A stretch of 47,240 bases of DNA from assembly GCA_016783885.1 (NCBI GenBank), contig JADHVR010000025.1, forward strand, positions 1-47,240, read 5' to 3'. This DNA is from Bacteroidales bacterium (GTDB lineage Bacteria > Bacteroidota > Bacteroidia > Bacteroidales > JAADJA01). Shown one piece after another: positions 14,610 through 22,391 of this stretch. Within the stretch, counting starts at the first letter, position 1. Each line of letters begins with the position of its first letter. The translations under genes and the position numbers were made by a program. Under the pieces are notes generated by a model. That model searched no databases. It saw only the letters and a program-made list of their open reading frames with translations, and had not been told where the DNA came from.

Positions 14610-16160
14610 TTATTTTCTGACAAATAAAAGAAAAGAATTCATAAAGGCAAACAATGTAACCCCCATCTGAGTTTCTAAAGTATCTTCCACCAGCATTGAT
14701 AAAATGATTGTAATTAGAAACACAAAATACCTGTAGTCAAACAACATCTTTAATTTTAAAGGAGGATAAATAAGTGTGAATAAAAACCACAGAAAGCCCA
14801 AAAAACCAAATGTAATAAAAATGGCTAAAAACTGGTTATGCGCTCTGTGTCGCCATTCGGGAGCAAGAATGGAATTTATTTTTTCATACTGGACTTTAAA
14901 AGCCTTGTCAATATCACCTGTTCCAATGCCAAACCAAAAATTATTTTTTATAATCCCTATTGAGGCTTTCCAAAATTCAAACCGCTGAATCAATGAATGA
15001 CCACCTGGGTTTCCACCCCTGTTCATTATCTCATATTCCCAAAGAATCTTATATATCCTTGAATTAATGCTTATTTTTGTTGTATAATGAATATTGGCTA
15101 TGCCATTCTCAATGTTACTGATATCTTTTTCATTCAGTTGATTAACACCATCTGCATCCTTACGTAAATCTTTTGAATTAAGGTATCTTATTAAGGTATA
15201 TTTTATATCCTGATTTTTTTTATCCTTACCGTCGTAATTCATGTTGCTTCTTTTATTCCAGGCATCTCTCAATTCAATATCACATACATATAATCCAACA
15301 TAACTGCCGTTTTCTACCGGCAATTCAAGTGTATCATGCTGATATGGATTGCCATGAGATGTAAAAACTTCAAGATTGTTAATATCATTTTTATAAGGCG
15401 TTCGGTACGATCTTACAGTATTATTTAAAAACATTAAAATAAACAGTGGAATAATTATTAAAATCAGGATAAAGGTGACTTTTTGCCAGATGTTTTTTAT
15501 TTTCAATAAGCTATACAATACCAAAAAAGGACAAGTGAATAAAAGGATAAACACACCCGTAACAGATTCAATGATAAATAAAAATGTTATGAGCCAAAAA
15601 ATAGTTATTAAAAAACCAAACTGCAGTTTTATCTTATTTTTAAATTTGAAAAAAGCAAAGTATCCTGAAAAAAAGATTGCGATGCATACATTAAGGCTTA
15701 ACCTGATGTGTGAAATAAAAGGTGATATCTCACGAATATCGCTTATATCTTTTGTTAACAACACCCCAAAACTTATAAAAGTACCGGCAATTACAGCTCC
15801 AATGTAAAAAAGCAACAAAATGTCGAACTTTTTATTATTCAAAGGTTTGGTAGTTGCCAGGATTACCGGAAGCGCCAATATCGGCAGCTTGATCCTTAAA
15901 TCTTTAAATGCATATTCAAAGTCGGAAGTGTATATTAATCCGATTACATGAAGAATATATAAAGAGATTAAAACAAGTGCAGGTTTATTCCGGATAATAT
16001 CTTTGTATTTTCTTTTAAAATCTCCTTCCAAAAGCCAATTTCCGAGCAGTGTAAACTGTGCGACACTCAAACCAAATCTCGACAAAGGCAAACTGATCAG
16101 CATCACGATTAAGGCAATAAAATAAATCGTTGAATGATTATCCTTTATCAATTTAAACAT
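14610..16160 (-). CDS. O-antigen ligase family (Wzy_C) membrane protein
   Basis: The 516-residue protein has about ten hydrophobic segments and one large exported loop (about residues 250-440). The loop contains RFEFWKASIGIIKNNFWFGI followed by GTGD, then RAHNQFLAIFITFGFLG. This Arg...GxG...HN pattern is typical of WaaL/Wzy-type ligases and polymerases, which transfer lipid-linked glycans at the periplasmic face. The loop has an extra segment of roughly 110 residues (about 255-365) rich in Asn and Asp that I do not recognise. No other glycan gene is adjacent. It follows the S41 protease by 38 bp. Confidence 0.82.
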   Translation of the reverse strand: MFKLIKDNHSTIYFIALIVMLISLPLSRFGLSVAQFTLLGNWLLEGDFKRKYKDIIRNKPALVLISLYILHVIGLIYTSDFEYAFKDLRIKLPILALPVILATTKPLNNKKFDILLLFYIGAVIAGTFISFGVLLTKDISDIREISPFISHIRLSLNVCIAIFFSGYFAFFKFKNKIKLQFGFLITIFWLITFLFIIESVTGVFILLFTCPFLVLYSLLKIKNIWQKVTFILILIIIPLFILMFLNNTVRSYRTPYKNDINNLEVFTSHGNPYQHDTLELPVENGSYVGLYVCDIELRDAWNKRSNMNYDGKDKKNQDIKYTLIRYLNSKDLRKDADGVNQLNEKDISNIENGIANIHYTTKISINSRIYKILWEYEIMNRGGNPGGHSLIQRFEFWKASIGIIKNNFWFGIGTGDIDKAFKVQYEKINSILAPEWRHRAHNQFLAIFITFGFLGFLWFLFTLIYPPLKLKMLFDYRYFVFLITIILSMLVEDTLETQMGVTLFAFMNSFLLFVRK

Positions 16161-16198
16161 AGAGCCTGGTTTTAGGGAATATTTTATAAAAGAAATTC

Positions 16199-17887
16199 CT
16201 ATTCTTGTTTTTCTCCGTCAGGCGAATATGTACCGTCCAAAATAGCAAGATACGAATCCTGTTGATTAATAATCTCAATTGCTTTGGCAATTTCTTTATC
16301 ATCAGCTAAAGATGAAATAATCTTACCTCTCTGATAATAATACCGTGATATTATCTCAATCCGAAGTATCTTTTTTATCTGTTTTTTATGTTTTTCAATA
16401 TCCTCTTGTTTGTTTTTTTCCATTTTATCAGTCAATGCGATAAACTCAGGGCTGATGTCTTCAAAATATTTTTCTTCTTCGGCATATTGCTTCAGTTTTT
16501 CGAGCGTTTCTTCACATTTGGTTGTATATTCATAATTTTTGTCACTGATAAAAATTACGAAATCGTTATAAATTTCGTCTGTAATTATAAATTCATCAGG
16601 AATATCTATTTCCGGATTTTCTCTTTCAAATTTAGTAGCATAATCAAAAAACAGATATTTATTTAACAAGCTGTAGCTAATATTACTTAACTTTTCAGGT
16701 TCAATTTCGATATCAGGTTCAATACCACCACCATCATAAACCGTTCTTCCTTTTAGTGTTTTAAAAGCAGTGATTAGTGAATCCGGTATTTTCCCGGAAT
16801 TTCCGTTATCATCCTTTTTTGAATAATCAATTGCCTGAATACACCTTCCGCTTGGGATATAGTATTTTGCAACTGTGATTTTCGCCTGCGAATTATATGA
16901 CAAAGGGATAACATTCTGAACCAAGCCCTTACCAAAAGTACGTTGCCCGATAATAACACCTCTGTCGATATCCTGTATAGCGCCTGCAACTATTTCAGAT
17001 GCTGACGCACTGCTGTTATTAACCAGAACCACTAAAGGAATATTTTTGTCTAAGGCTATATTCATGGTTTTATAAGAATGGTTTTTGCCGGGCAACTTCC
17101 CCTTTGTAGTTACAACCAATTTACCTTTATCCACAAAGATATTTGTAATATTAACAGCTTCCTGCAGCAGTCCTCCGCCGTTTCCCCTCAGATCAAGTAT
17201 AATTCCTTTAAGTTCATTCTTATTTCTCAGGTCGGTAAAGGCTTCCTTTGCATCTTTTCCTGCCTTCTGTGTAAATCCGATAAGTCTAATATATCCGATA
17301 TTATCACCGATTATTCCATAATACGGGATGTTATCAATTTTTACGTTTTCTCTTGTAAGTTCCTTTTCAAGAGGTTCATCTATTCCTTCCCGTTCAAAAA
17401 GGACTCTTATACTGGTTCCGGGCTGACCTTTAAGAATAGCGCTAATATCACTTGTCGATTTCCCTTTGGCAGATTTTCCATCTATTTCCAGGATTTTATC
17501 TCCTGCCTTTAATCCTGCTTTTTGAGCGGGTTTACCTTCATAAGGTTCTGTAATAACTACGTAATCGCCTTGCTTATGTATTAATGAACCTATTCCGCCA
17601 TACTGCCCTGTGGTAATAAATCTGAAATCTTCAACTTCTGATTCGGGAATATAAATCGTATAAGGATCGAGAGATTCGAGCATGGCATCAATGCTTGATT
17701 CAATTAGCTCTCCTGCACTGATATCATCAACATAATTAGTGTTTAGTTCTTTAAATAAAGTAGTATAAATATCAAGGTTCTTTGATATTTCGAAATTATT
17801 ACTGTTTTGCCCAACAACAAGCATTGACTGTAATACCAATATTAATGTGAAGAGTTTAGCGATGTTTACAATTGTTTTCTTGTTCAT
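16199..17887 (-). CDS. S41 family C-terminal processing peptidase
   Basis: The 562-residue protein has a signal peptide or membrane anchor (NIAKLFTLILVLQSMLVVGQ), a short helical part and a PDZ domain (about 88-175, with GGIGSLIHKQGDYVVITEP and AGLKAGDKILEIDGKSAKG). The tail-specific protease core follows. The nucleophile Ser lies in NNSSASASEIVAGAIQD (about 292-308) and the general-base Lys in GQRTFGKGLVQNV (about 317-329). Such proteases degrade or process exported proteins from their C-termini. A further 200-residue C-terminal helical region is common in Bacteroidota versions. It follows yidD by 43 bp and may belong to the hemD-rnpA-yidD operon. Confidence 0.93.
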   Translation of the reverse strand: MNKKTIVNIAKLFTLILVLQSMLVVGQNSNNFEISKNLDIYTTLFKELNTNYVDDISAGELIESSIDAMLESLDPYTIYIPESEVEDFRFITTGQYGGIGSLIHKQGDYVVITEPYEGKPAQKAGLKAGDKILEIDGKSAKGKSTSDISAILKGQPGTSIRVLFEREGIDEPLEKELTRENVKIDNIPYYGIIGDNIGYIRLIGFTQKAGKDAKEAFTDLRNKNELKGIILDLRGNGGGLLQEAVNITNIFVDKGKLVVTTKGKLPGKNHSYKTMNIALDKNIPLVVLVNNSSASASEIVAGAIQDIDRGVIIGQRTFGKGLVQNVIPLSYNSQAKITVAKYYIPSGRCIQAIDYSKKDDNGNSGKIPDSLITAFKTLKGRTVYDGGGIEPDIEIEPEKLSNISYSLLNKYLFFDYATKFERENPEIDIPDEFIITDEIYNDFVIFISDKNYEYTTKCEETLEKLKQYAEEEKYFEDISPEFIALTDKMEKNKQEDIEKHKKQIKKILRIEIISRYYYQRGKIISSLADDKEIAKAIEIINQQDSYLAILDGTYSPDGEKQE

Positions 17888-17930
17888 AGTCGTAAAAATT
17901 TCAAGTTAAAAACTCAAATTATTATTAATG

Positions 17931-18152
17931 TCAGGGAACGGGATCGTAACCGCTTCCTCCCCAGGGATGACATGAAAAAAACCTTTTTAATACAAGCCAT
18001 CCGCCCTTATAAGGCCCGTGTTTCTTAATGGCTTCAATTCCATAAGCCGAACATGTAGGTGTATATCTGCACGACGACAAAAAATATGGCGAAATAGTAG
18101 CCTGGTAGAAACGGATCAGAAAAATAAAAAATTTAGCCAATATCCTTTTCAT
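17931..18152 (-). CDS. yidD: Membrane protein insertion efficiency factor YidD
   Basis: The 73-residue protein matches YidD over its whole length: [34 protein letters not shown] and [16 protein letters not shown]. It is thought to aid insertion of inner-membrane proteins by YidC. It overlaps the end of rnpA by 20 bp, the common arrangement, which implies coupled translation. Confidence 0.96.
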   Translation of the reverse strand: MKRILAKFFIFLIRFYQATISPYFLSSCRYTPTCSAYGIEAIKKHGPYKGGWLVLKRFFSCHPWGGSGYDPVP

Positions 18153-18525
18153 ATTCAGTTTGTAAACGCTGTAAAATCAATATTATTTTCTGCTCGATTT
18201 CATTATATAAGACTATTTTACCCGAAGAATACAACAAGGCAAAAGCACAATTTTTTCCTTTGCGTTCTAAAAAATCGTAAAACGAAATTTTATTTTTCCG
18301 GTAGGCTTCCCGTGTTCGTCGTTTGAGCAGATTCCTGTCAACGGCTCTTTTAAATCGCTTCTTCGATACAGTAATTAAAACCTGTGCAGGATATTTTGTT
18401 TCAAGATTATAATCGAGCCAAACTACTCTGAAAGGTGAAATAAAAAAGCTTTTACCATCTGAAAATAACTTATCAATTATTTTTTTTCCCGATAAACGCT
18501 CTTTTTTTTTGAAGGTTTGCATCAA
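18133..18525 (-). CDS. rnpA: Ribonuclease P protein component
   Basis: The 130-residue protein binds the RNase P RNA and helps remove 5' leaders from pre-tRNAs. The RNR motif appears as [20 protein letters not shown] (about 54-73), and the N-terminal [20 protein letters not shown] is typical. Two Mets lie next to each other at the start; the second is equally possible. It lies 24 bp after hemD and overlaps yidD. The more widespread rpmH-rnpA order is not kept here. Confidence 0.93.
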   Translation of the reverse strand: MMQTFKKKERLSGKKIIDKLFSDGKSFFISPFRVVWLDYNLETKYPAQVLITVSKKRFKRAVDRNLLKRRTREAYRKNKISFYDFLERKGKNCAFALLYSSGKIVLYNEIEQKIILILQRLQTEYEKDIG

Positions 18526-18549
18526 ACACCCTTGCAGGTAATAAAAAAA

Positions 18550-19314
18550 TTACTTCTTATTCGCTTTGTTAAGATATTGCTCTATTGCAACGGTCATGGA
18601 CAATGCCGTTTTAGTAGGAGCAACAACATCTAACTTTAATCCAGCATCTTTAACTGCTTTTATTGTTGTAGGTCCGAAAGCCCCAATCAAAGTATGATTT
18701 TGCGAGAAATTAGGAAAATTTTTAAATAAAGACTTAACTCCGGCAGGACTAAAGAAAACCAACAGGTCGTACCCTTCAATATCAACATCTGAAAGGTCGC
18801 TGGCAAGTGTTTTATAAATAACAGCCTTGGTATAATTTATTTTGTTAGCATCAAGAAGCTTTATCAGGCTTAATTTATGAATGTCAGAGCAAGGCAACAG
18901 GAATTTCTCATTCTTATGCTTTTTAATAATATCCAACAAATCATTAAAATTCTGTTTGCCATGGAATATTTTTCTTTTCCTGAACTGAACATATTTTTGC
19001 AAATAAAATGCAGCAGCTTCTGAAATACAGAAATACTTCATTGAGTCAGAAATTTCAACTCTCATTTCTTTTGCAATCCTGAAAAAATGATCAACTGCAT
19101 TTCTGCTGGTAAAAATAATAGCTGTGTGATTCTGGATGTAAACCTTATCTTTTCGGAATTCACTTGAACTAACACCTTCAATTTTAATGAATTTGTGAAA
19201 ATCAATGTTTACCTTATACCTCAGAGCCAGTTCGCTATAAGGTGATTTTTCAAAATCAGTTGGTTGTGGTTGTGATACAAGAATATTTTTTATTTTCACC
19301 TTCATATCCCCCAT
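18550..19314 (-). CDS. hemD: Uroporphyrinogen-III synthase
   Basis: The 254-residue protein has the low-conservation HemD fold of two alpha/beta domains. Recognisable parts are NILVSQPQPTDFEKSPYSEL at the start, AIIFTSRNAVDHFF (about 68-81), DLLVFFSPAGVKSLFKNFPN (about 180-199) and AFGPTTIKAVKDAGL (about 209-223). The enzyme closes hydroxymethylbilane to uroporphyrinogen III with inversion of ring D. Met4 is an alternative start. Its position beside DUF4271 and upstream of rnpA is a recurring Bacteroidota order, which strengthens the call. Confidence 0.88.
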   Translation of the reverse strand: MGDMKVKIKNILVSQPQPTDFEKSPYSELALRYKVNIDFHKFIKIEGVSSSEFRKDKVYIQNHTAIIFTSRNAVDHFFRIAKEMRVEISDSMKYFCISEAAAFYLQKYVQFRKRKIFHGKQNFNDLLDIIKKHKNEKFLLPCSDIHKLSLIKLLDANKINYTKAVIYKTLASDLSDVDIEGYDLLVFFSPAGVKSLFKNFPNFSQNHTLIGAFGPTTIKAVKDAGLKLDVVAPTKTALSMTVAIEQYLNKANKK

Positions 19315-19358
19315 TTTTAATAAAAAAACTTTAAAATAGTCTTTCTGTAGTTAAACAC

Positions 19359-20249
19359 TCAAGTTAAATAATTCATTACCAACTTAGTAAGCACTAATAG
19401 TGGTATGATTTCGAAGGTGCAAAGATATAAAATTCTATAAAACAAAGAAAATTTTGTATAAGATAATCCTGTAATTAATTCCCTAATAAGCCGGTATATA
19501 AATACTAAAACCCAAAGTATTGCGCCTGTATAAATCATCTCCTGCGAAGGCATATAAACCGAAACTATAATAAAGGGTAATAAAACTAATCCGGTGATCA
19601 TATTAAAAACGAAATTTGTCAGAATATAATCTGTTACTATTAAATAGTTTTTAAATACGTTACCAACAAAATTTAATACCAAATTTTTTATAAACCAGGC
19701 TAACAATATGAAAAACATAATACCCGAAAATAACTTAAGTCCATACAAATTTTGGTAAGTTGATTCTAAAATAAAAGTAAAAAAAAGGTAAATTAGCAGC
19801 GAAAACGATACAAGATATATAATTAGCAAAGGTATCGCTATTCTTTCTTTGAAAATATTCCCATCCCTGCTTAACTGGTTCAAATACCTCACACCGGTAA
19901 ACGCTTTAACAATCTGCTTTAACCGTTTTATATAATAAATCTGAACCCATGCAAACAGACTAAGGCAAATTAACAGATGAATAGTAATCCAGTCATGGCT
20001 GAAAAAATTTCGTTCAAATGATTGCTGATCCTTTACCTCTAAGTAATGTGAAGTAAAAATCGAAGGTTGGGAAATATCTTCAAACGATATGGTTTGAAAA
20101 GACGAAAATAATGAATCAGAAGGAGCCGATTCATCAGTTAAGTGATTATTTTCTTTTAAAGTTTGAGCTGATATATTTGTGTCGGTTAATGCCGAATCGC
20201 CTATTTGAGAAAAAGTGATGGTTGTATCTTGTTGCGTAAATTGATTCAA
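19359..20249 (-). CDS. DUF4271 integral membrane protein
   Basis: The 296-residue protein has a polar Thr/Ser-rich N-terminus of about 85 residues and then about six membrane segments, beginning at DWITIHLLICLSLFAWVQIY. DUF4271 is a Bacteroidota-specific family of unknown function that habitually lies next to hemD, as here (44 bp upstream). A link to envelope or haem biology is inferred from position only. A TAnnTTTG box lies just before the start and the gene diverges from adk. Confidence 0.85.
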   Translation of the reverse strand: MNQFTQQDTTITFSQIGDSALTDTNISAQTLKENNHLTDESAPSDSLFSSFQTISFEDISQPSIFTSHYLEVKDQQSFERNFFSHDWITIHLLICLSLFAWVQIYYIKRLKQIVKAFTGVRYLNQLSRDGNIFKERIAIPLLIIYLVSFSLLIYLFFTFILESTYQNLYGLKLFSGIMFFILLAWFIKNLVLNFVGNVFKNYLIVTDYILTNFVFNMITGLVLLPFIIVSVYMPSQEMIYTGAILWVLVFIYRLIRELITGLSYTKFSLFYRILYLCTFEIIPLLVLTKLVMNYLT

Positions 20250-20276
20250 GCTATCTCAATTTAGAAATAATAAAGA

Positions 20277-20284
20277 CAAAATTA
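20277..20284 (-). promoter_or_regulatory. Bacteroidota -7 box for the DUF4271-hemD-rnpA-yidD run
   Basis: On the minus strand TAATTTTG matches TAnnTTTG and lies 27 bp before the start at 20249. No -33 TTTG at the usual distance is seen. Confidence 0.45.
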
Positions 20285-20308
20285 ATTATTATTTTCGGGT
20301 AATTGCTT

Positions 20309-20316
20309 TATTTTTG
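20309..20316 (+). promoter_or_regulatory. Bacteroidota -7 box upstream of adk
   Basis: TATTTTTG matches TAnnTTTG and lies 36 bp before the adk start at 20353. Together with the box at 20277-20284 it makes a divergent promoter region of about 100 bp. Confidence 0.5.
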
Positions 20317-20352
20317 CGCCGATAGATATTAACTGTTAAAATAAAAATAAGT

Positions 20353-20925
20353 ATGTTTAATTTTATATTATTCGGACCTCCTGGTTCAGGCAAAGGAACC
20401 CAATCAGTTAAAATAGCTGAGAAATATAATCTTGCACATATCTCAACAGGAGATATTTTCAGGAAAAATATCAGGGAAAAAACAGAATTAGGTATAAAAG
20501 TTCAGAGTATTATTGAGAAAGGTGAGCTTGTACCTGACGAACTTTTAATTGAAATACTTGAAAATGCGATGGATCAATACAAAGAAAAGAAAGGCTTCGT
20601 TTTCGATGGATTTCCCAGAACCAAACAGCAGGCTGAAGACATGGATGTAATGTTGGAAAAAAGAAATGAATCGGTATCTTTAGTTCTGGCACTGGAAGTA
20701 AATGATGATGTAATCATTGCAAGATTATTAAAAAGAGCGGAATTAGAAGGCAGAAAAGATGACACAAAAGATGTTATCGAAAACAGGATCAACGTTTATA
20801 ATAATCAAACCCAGCCTTTAATTGATTTTTATAAGGATAAAAATAAATTTGCTTCCGTTAACGGTATTGGCAGCATTGATGAAATATTTAATAACATCTG
20901 CACAGTTATCGAACAAAATATATAG
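20353..20925 (+). CDS. adk: Adenylate kinase
   Basis: The 190-residue protein interconverts 2 ADP with ATP and AMP. The P-loop is LFGPPGSGKGTQSVKIAEKY (about 6-25). AMP-binding residues lie in AHISTGDIFRKNI (about 28-40) and GFVFDGFPRTKQQAE (about 81-95). The LID is short: RLLKRAELEGRKDDTKDVIE goes straight to the ENRI segment without the zinc-type insert. This is the short variant usual in Bacteroidota. It is the only plus-strand gene between 12.4 and 32.6 kb. Confidence 0.96.
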   Translation: MFNFILFGPPGSGKGTQSVKIAEKYNLAHISTGDIFRKNIREKTELGIKVQSIIEKGELVPDELLIEILENAMDQYKEKKGFVFDGFPRTKQQAEDMDVMLEKRNESVSLVLALEVNDDVIIARLLKRAELEGRKDDTKDVIENRINVYNNQTQPLIDFYKDKNKFASVNGIGSIDEIFNNICTVIEQNI

Positions 20926-20989
20926 GTTAATATAAAGTTTTTAAAATCGTATCTTTTATAGCCCAATAGCTAACAAGTAACCCATTTTT

Positions 20990-21096
20990 TTATATGTAAA
21001 GCATCTCCCCTAATTTATCCATCACTTCCGTGGCTTTGCCTTTAAGGAAAATATCGGTAATAGTATGAGTAAAATGTGATTTGTTAATGCTGAATA
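20990..21096 (-). pseudogene. Detached C-terminal fragment of the sirtuin gene (contains 72-bp perfect repeat 21005-21076)
   Basis: On the minus strand this encodes SINKSHFTHTITDIFLKGKA, then TEVMDKLGEMLYI and a stop at 20990. The intact sirtuin ends with the same segment but reads INIKESHFT at its front and GELLYL at its end. Bases 21005-21076 are identical to 21645-21716, while the sequence on either side has several substitutions. There is no upstream part of the gene; hicB begins immediately beside it. It therefore looks like one boundary of an insertion or a partial duplication. Confidence 0.9.
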
Positions 21097-21101
21097 TTTA
21101 T

Positions 21102-21323
21102 TTATACTGCCAATTGATAAATTACTGGCTTATATTGGGGACATGGAATTGTTTTGCCTTGAGTTTTAGCGGCTTCAATCCATAATTCTTTAGCTATCTC
21201 AACTTCAGCAAGCGCTTCCTGTGGTGTTTCTCCAAATGCAGAACAATGTTTTAGGTCTGGGATGTCAGCAATATAACCATTATCTTCTTCGCTGTAAAAG
21301 ATGTTAATATGATAATCTTTCAT
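21102..21323 (-). CDS. hicB: HicB family antitoxin
   Basis: The 73-residue protein has the HicB partial RNase H fold: NIFYSEEDNGYIADIPDLKH, CSAFGETPQEALAEVEIAKE and LWIEAAKTQGKTIPCP. It would bind and neutralise the HicA RNase. It is the short form with no added HTH or ribbon-helix-helix domain after the core, so operator binding by this protein alone is not obvious. It starts 2 bp after the hicA stop, so the two are co-transcribed in the usual toxin-first order. Confidence 0.92.
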   Translation of the reverse strand: MKDYHINIFYSEEDNGYIADIPDLKHCSAFGETPQEALAEVEIAKELWIEAAKTQGKTIPCPQYKPVIYQLAV

Positions 21324-21325
21324 TA

Positions 21326-21574
21326 TTAGTCCTCCATATTTATGTTATATTTTTCTATTAATTTTAAAAATTGTCTTACTTGATAAGGTTTTGCCTTACC
21401 CTTGACATTTTGCAAGTTGATTAGTTCATCTACATGTTTATGAATGTAAATATGATGACTTCCTTTAGTTCGTGACAATTTAAATCCATATATTTCCACT
21501 AAATTAACAAAATCATTAAAATGAATATTCTTTGAACCTTTAAGTATCTTATCAAGTAATTTTTGTTTCTCCAT
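21326..21574 (-). CDS. hicA: HicA family mRNA interferase toxin
   Basis: The 82-residue protein has the HicA double-stranded-RNA-binding-like fold. The key His lies in LSRTKGSHHIYIHKH (His40/His41). The C-terminal GKAKPYQVRQFLKLIEKYNI matches the usual helix. HicA cleaves mRNA and tmRNA and is held in check by HicB. At 82 residues it is slightly longer than the classical toxin because of an N-terminal helix. The catalytic His is kept, so the toxin should be active. The pair lies between two copies of the sirtuin 3' end. Confidence 0.92.
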   Translation of the reverse strand: MEKQKLLDKILKGSKNIHFNDFVNLVEIYGFKLSRTKGSHHIYIHKHVDELINLQNVKGKAKPYQVRQFLKLIEKYNINMED

Positions 21575-21592
21575 TTAATAGTTTTTCTATCA

Positions 21593-21600
21593 CAAATTTA
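21593..21600 (-). promoter_or_regulatory. Bacteroidota -7 box for hicAB
   Basis: On the minus strand TAAATTTG matches TAnnTTTG and lies 18 bp before the hicA start at 21574. It lies inside the segment bracketed by the repeats, so the pair would carry its own promoter. Confidence 0.5.
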
Positions 21601-21629
21601 CTAAATAATACTAAATATAGAATTAAATT

Positions 21630-22370
21630 TTATAAATAAAGTAACTCCCCTAATTTATCCATCACTTCCGTGGCTTTGCCTTTAAGGAAAATATCGGTAA
21701 TAGTATGAGTAAAATGCGATTCCTTAATATTAATTTCAATAATAGTAGCTCCTGTCTTTTTTGCCACAACAGGGATATCAGCAGCAGGGAGGACTTCTGC
21801 GTTTGTACCAATAATTAAGAAAACATCAGACCTTTCAGCTTCGCGAAAAGAAGCACTTTCAGCAAATTTAGGAATAGGTTCATTAAAGAAAACCATATCG
21901 GGTTTTAAAATTCCTTTGCAGATATAACAGGTAGGAGGTAAAAAATTCAGGTCGATGAAACTGATATCGTATTCCGTATTACATTCGGTGCAAACCAATT
22001 GTTTATATGTACCGTGGAGTTCATAAACGAATTTACTCCCGGCTTTCTGATGAAGATGATCAATGTTTTGCGTGATTACGGATTCGACAAAACCTCTTTC
22101 ACCCATTTTGGAAAGAACCTGATGGGCAGAATTTGGTTGTGCATCATTAAGTTTGTCATAAAATATCTCCTTTATCTTTTTCCACGATTGCAGGGGTTTC
22201 TTTTTAAAGAATTCTATTTCGAAAAAAACAGGATGATGCTTATTCCATAAGCCATTCTCTCCCCTGAATGGTGATATTCCGCTCTCCACCGAAATTCCCG
22301 CACCCGTAAAAGCAACAGCATATTTTGCTTTATGTATCAGTTCGGCTGCCTGTTCAATTTTTTTGTTCAA
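21630..22370 (-). CDS. cobB: NAD-dependent protein deacylase (sirtuin, CobB-like)
   Basis: The 246-residue protein is a single-domain sirtuin. The NAD site is AVAFTGAGISVESGISPFRG (about 18-37) and TQNIDHLHQKAG (about 99-110). The catalytic His lies in VYELHGTYKQLVC (about 115-127). A zinc ribbon has CTEC and CYIC. IIGTNAEVLPAADIPVVAKK is the final NAD-binding element. It removes acyl groups from lysines using NAD. It lies 21 bp downstream of a gene encoding an acyl-CoA synthetase with a GNAT domain, so it probably opposes acetylation by that protein. The last 30 codons are the source of the repeat around hicAB. Confidence 0.94.
   Translation of the reverse strand: MNKKIEQAAELIHKAKYAVAFTGAGISVESGISPFRGENGLWNKHHPVFFEIEFFKKKPLQSWKKIKEIFYDKLNDAQPNSAHQVLSKMGERGFVESVITQNIDHLHQKAGSKFVYELHGTYKQLVCTECNTEYDISFIDLNFLPPTCYICKGILKPDMVFFNEPIPKFAESASFREAERSDVFLIIGTNAEVLPAADIPVVAKKTGATIIEINIKESHFTHTITDIFLKGKATEVMDKLGELLYL
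21645..21716 (-). repeat. 72-bp perfect direct repeat, copy within the intact sirtuin 3' end
   Basis: This is identical to 21005-21076. It encodes sirtuin residues HFTHTITDIFLKGKATEVMD plus KLGE near the C-terminus. The distance between the two copies is 640 bp, and the only genes between them are hicA and hicB. Confidence 0.97.
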
Positions 22371-22391
22371 TATCGAATGATTCTGATTTAA

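Noticed and set aside
21630-22370. The sirtuin as part of a SIR2-type phage-defence system
   Set aside because: It is a compact CobB-like deacylase with intact zinc Cys and is co-directional with the synthetase-GNAT gene; no Argonaute, TIR or ATPase defence partner is adjacent.
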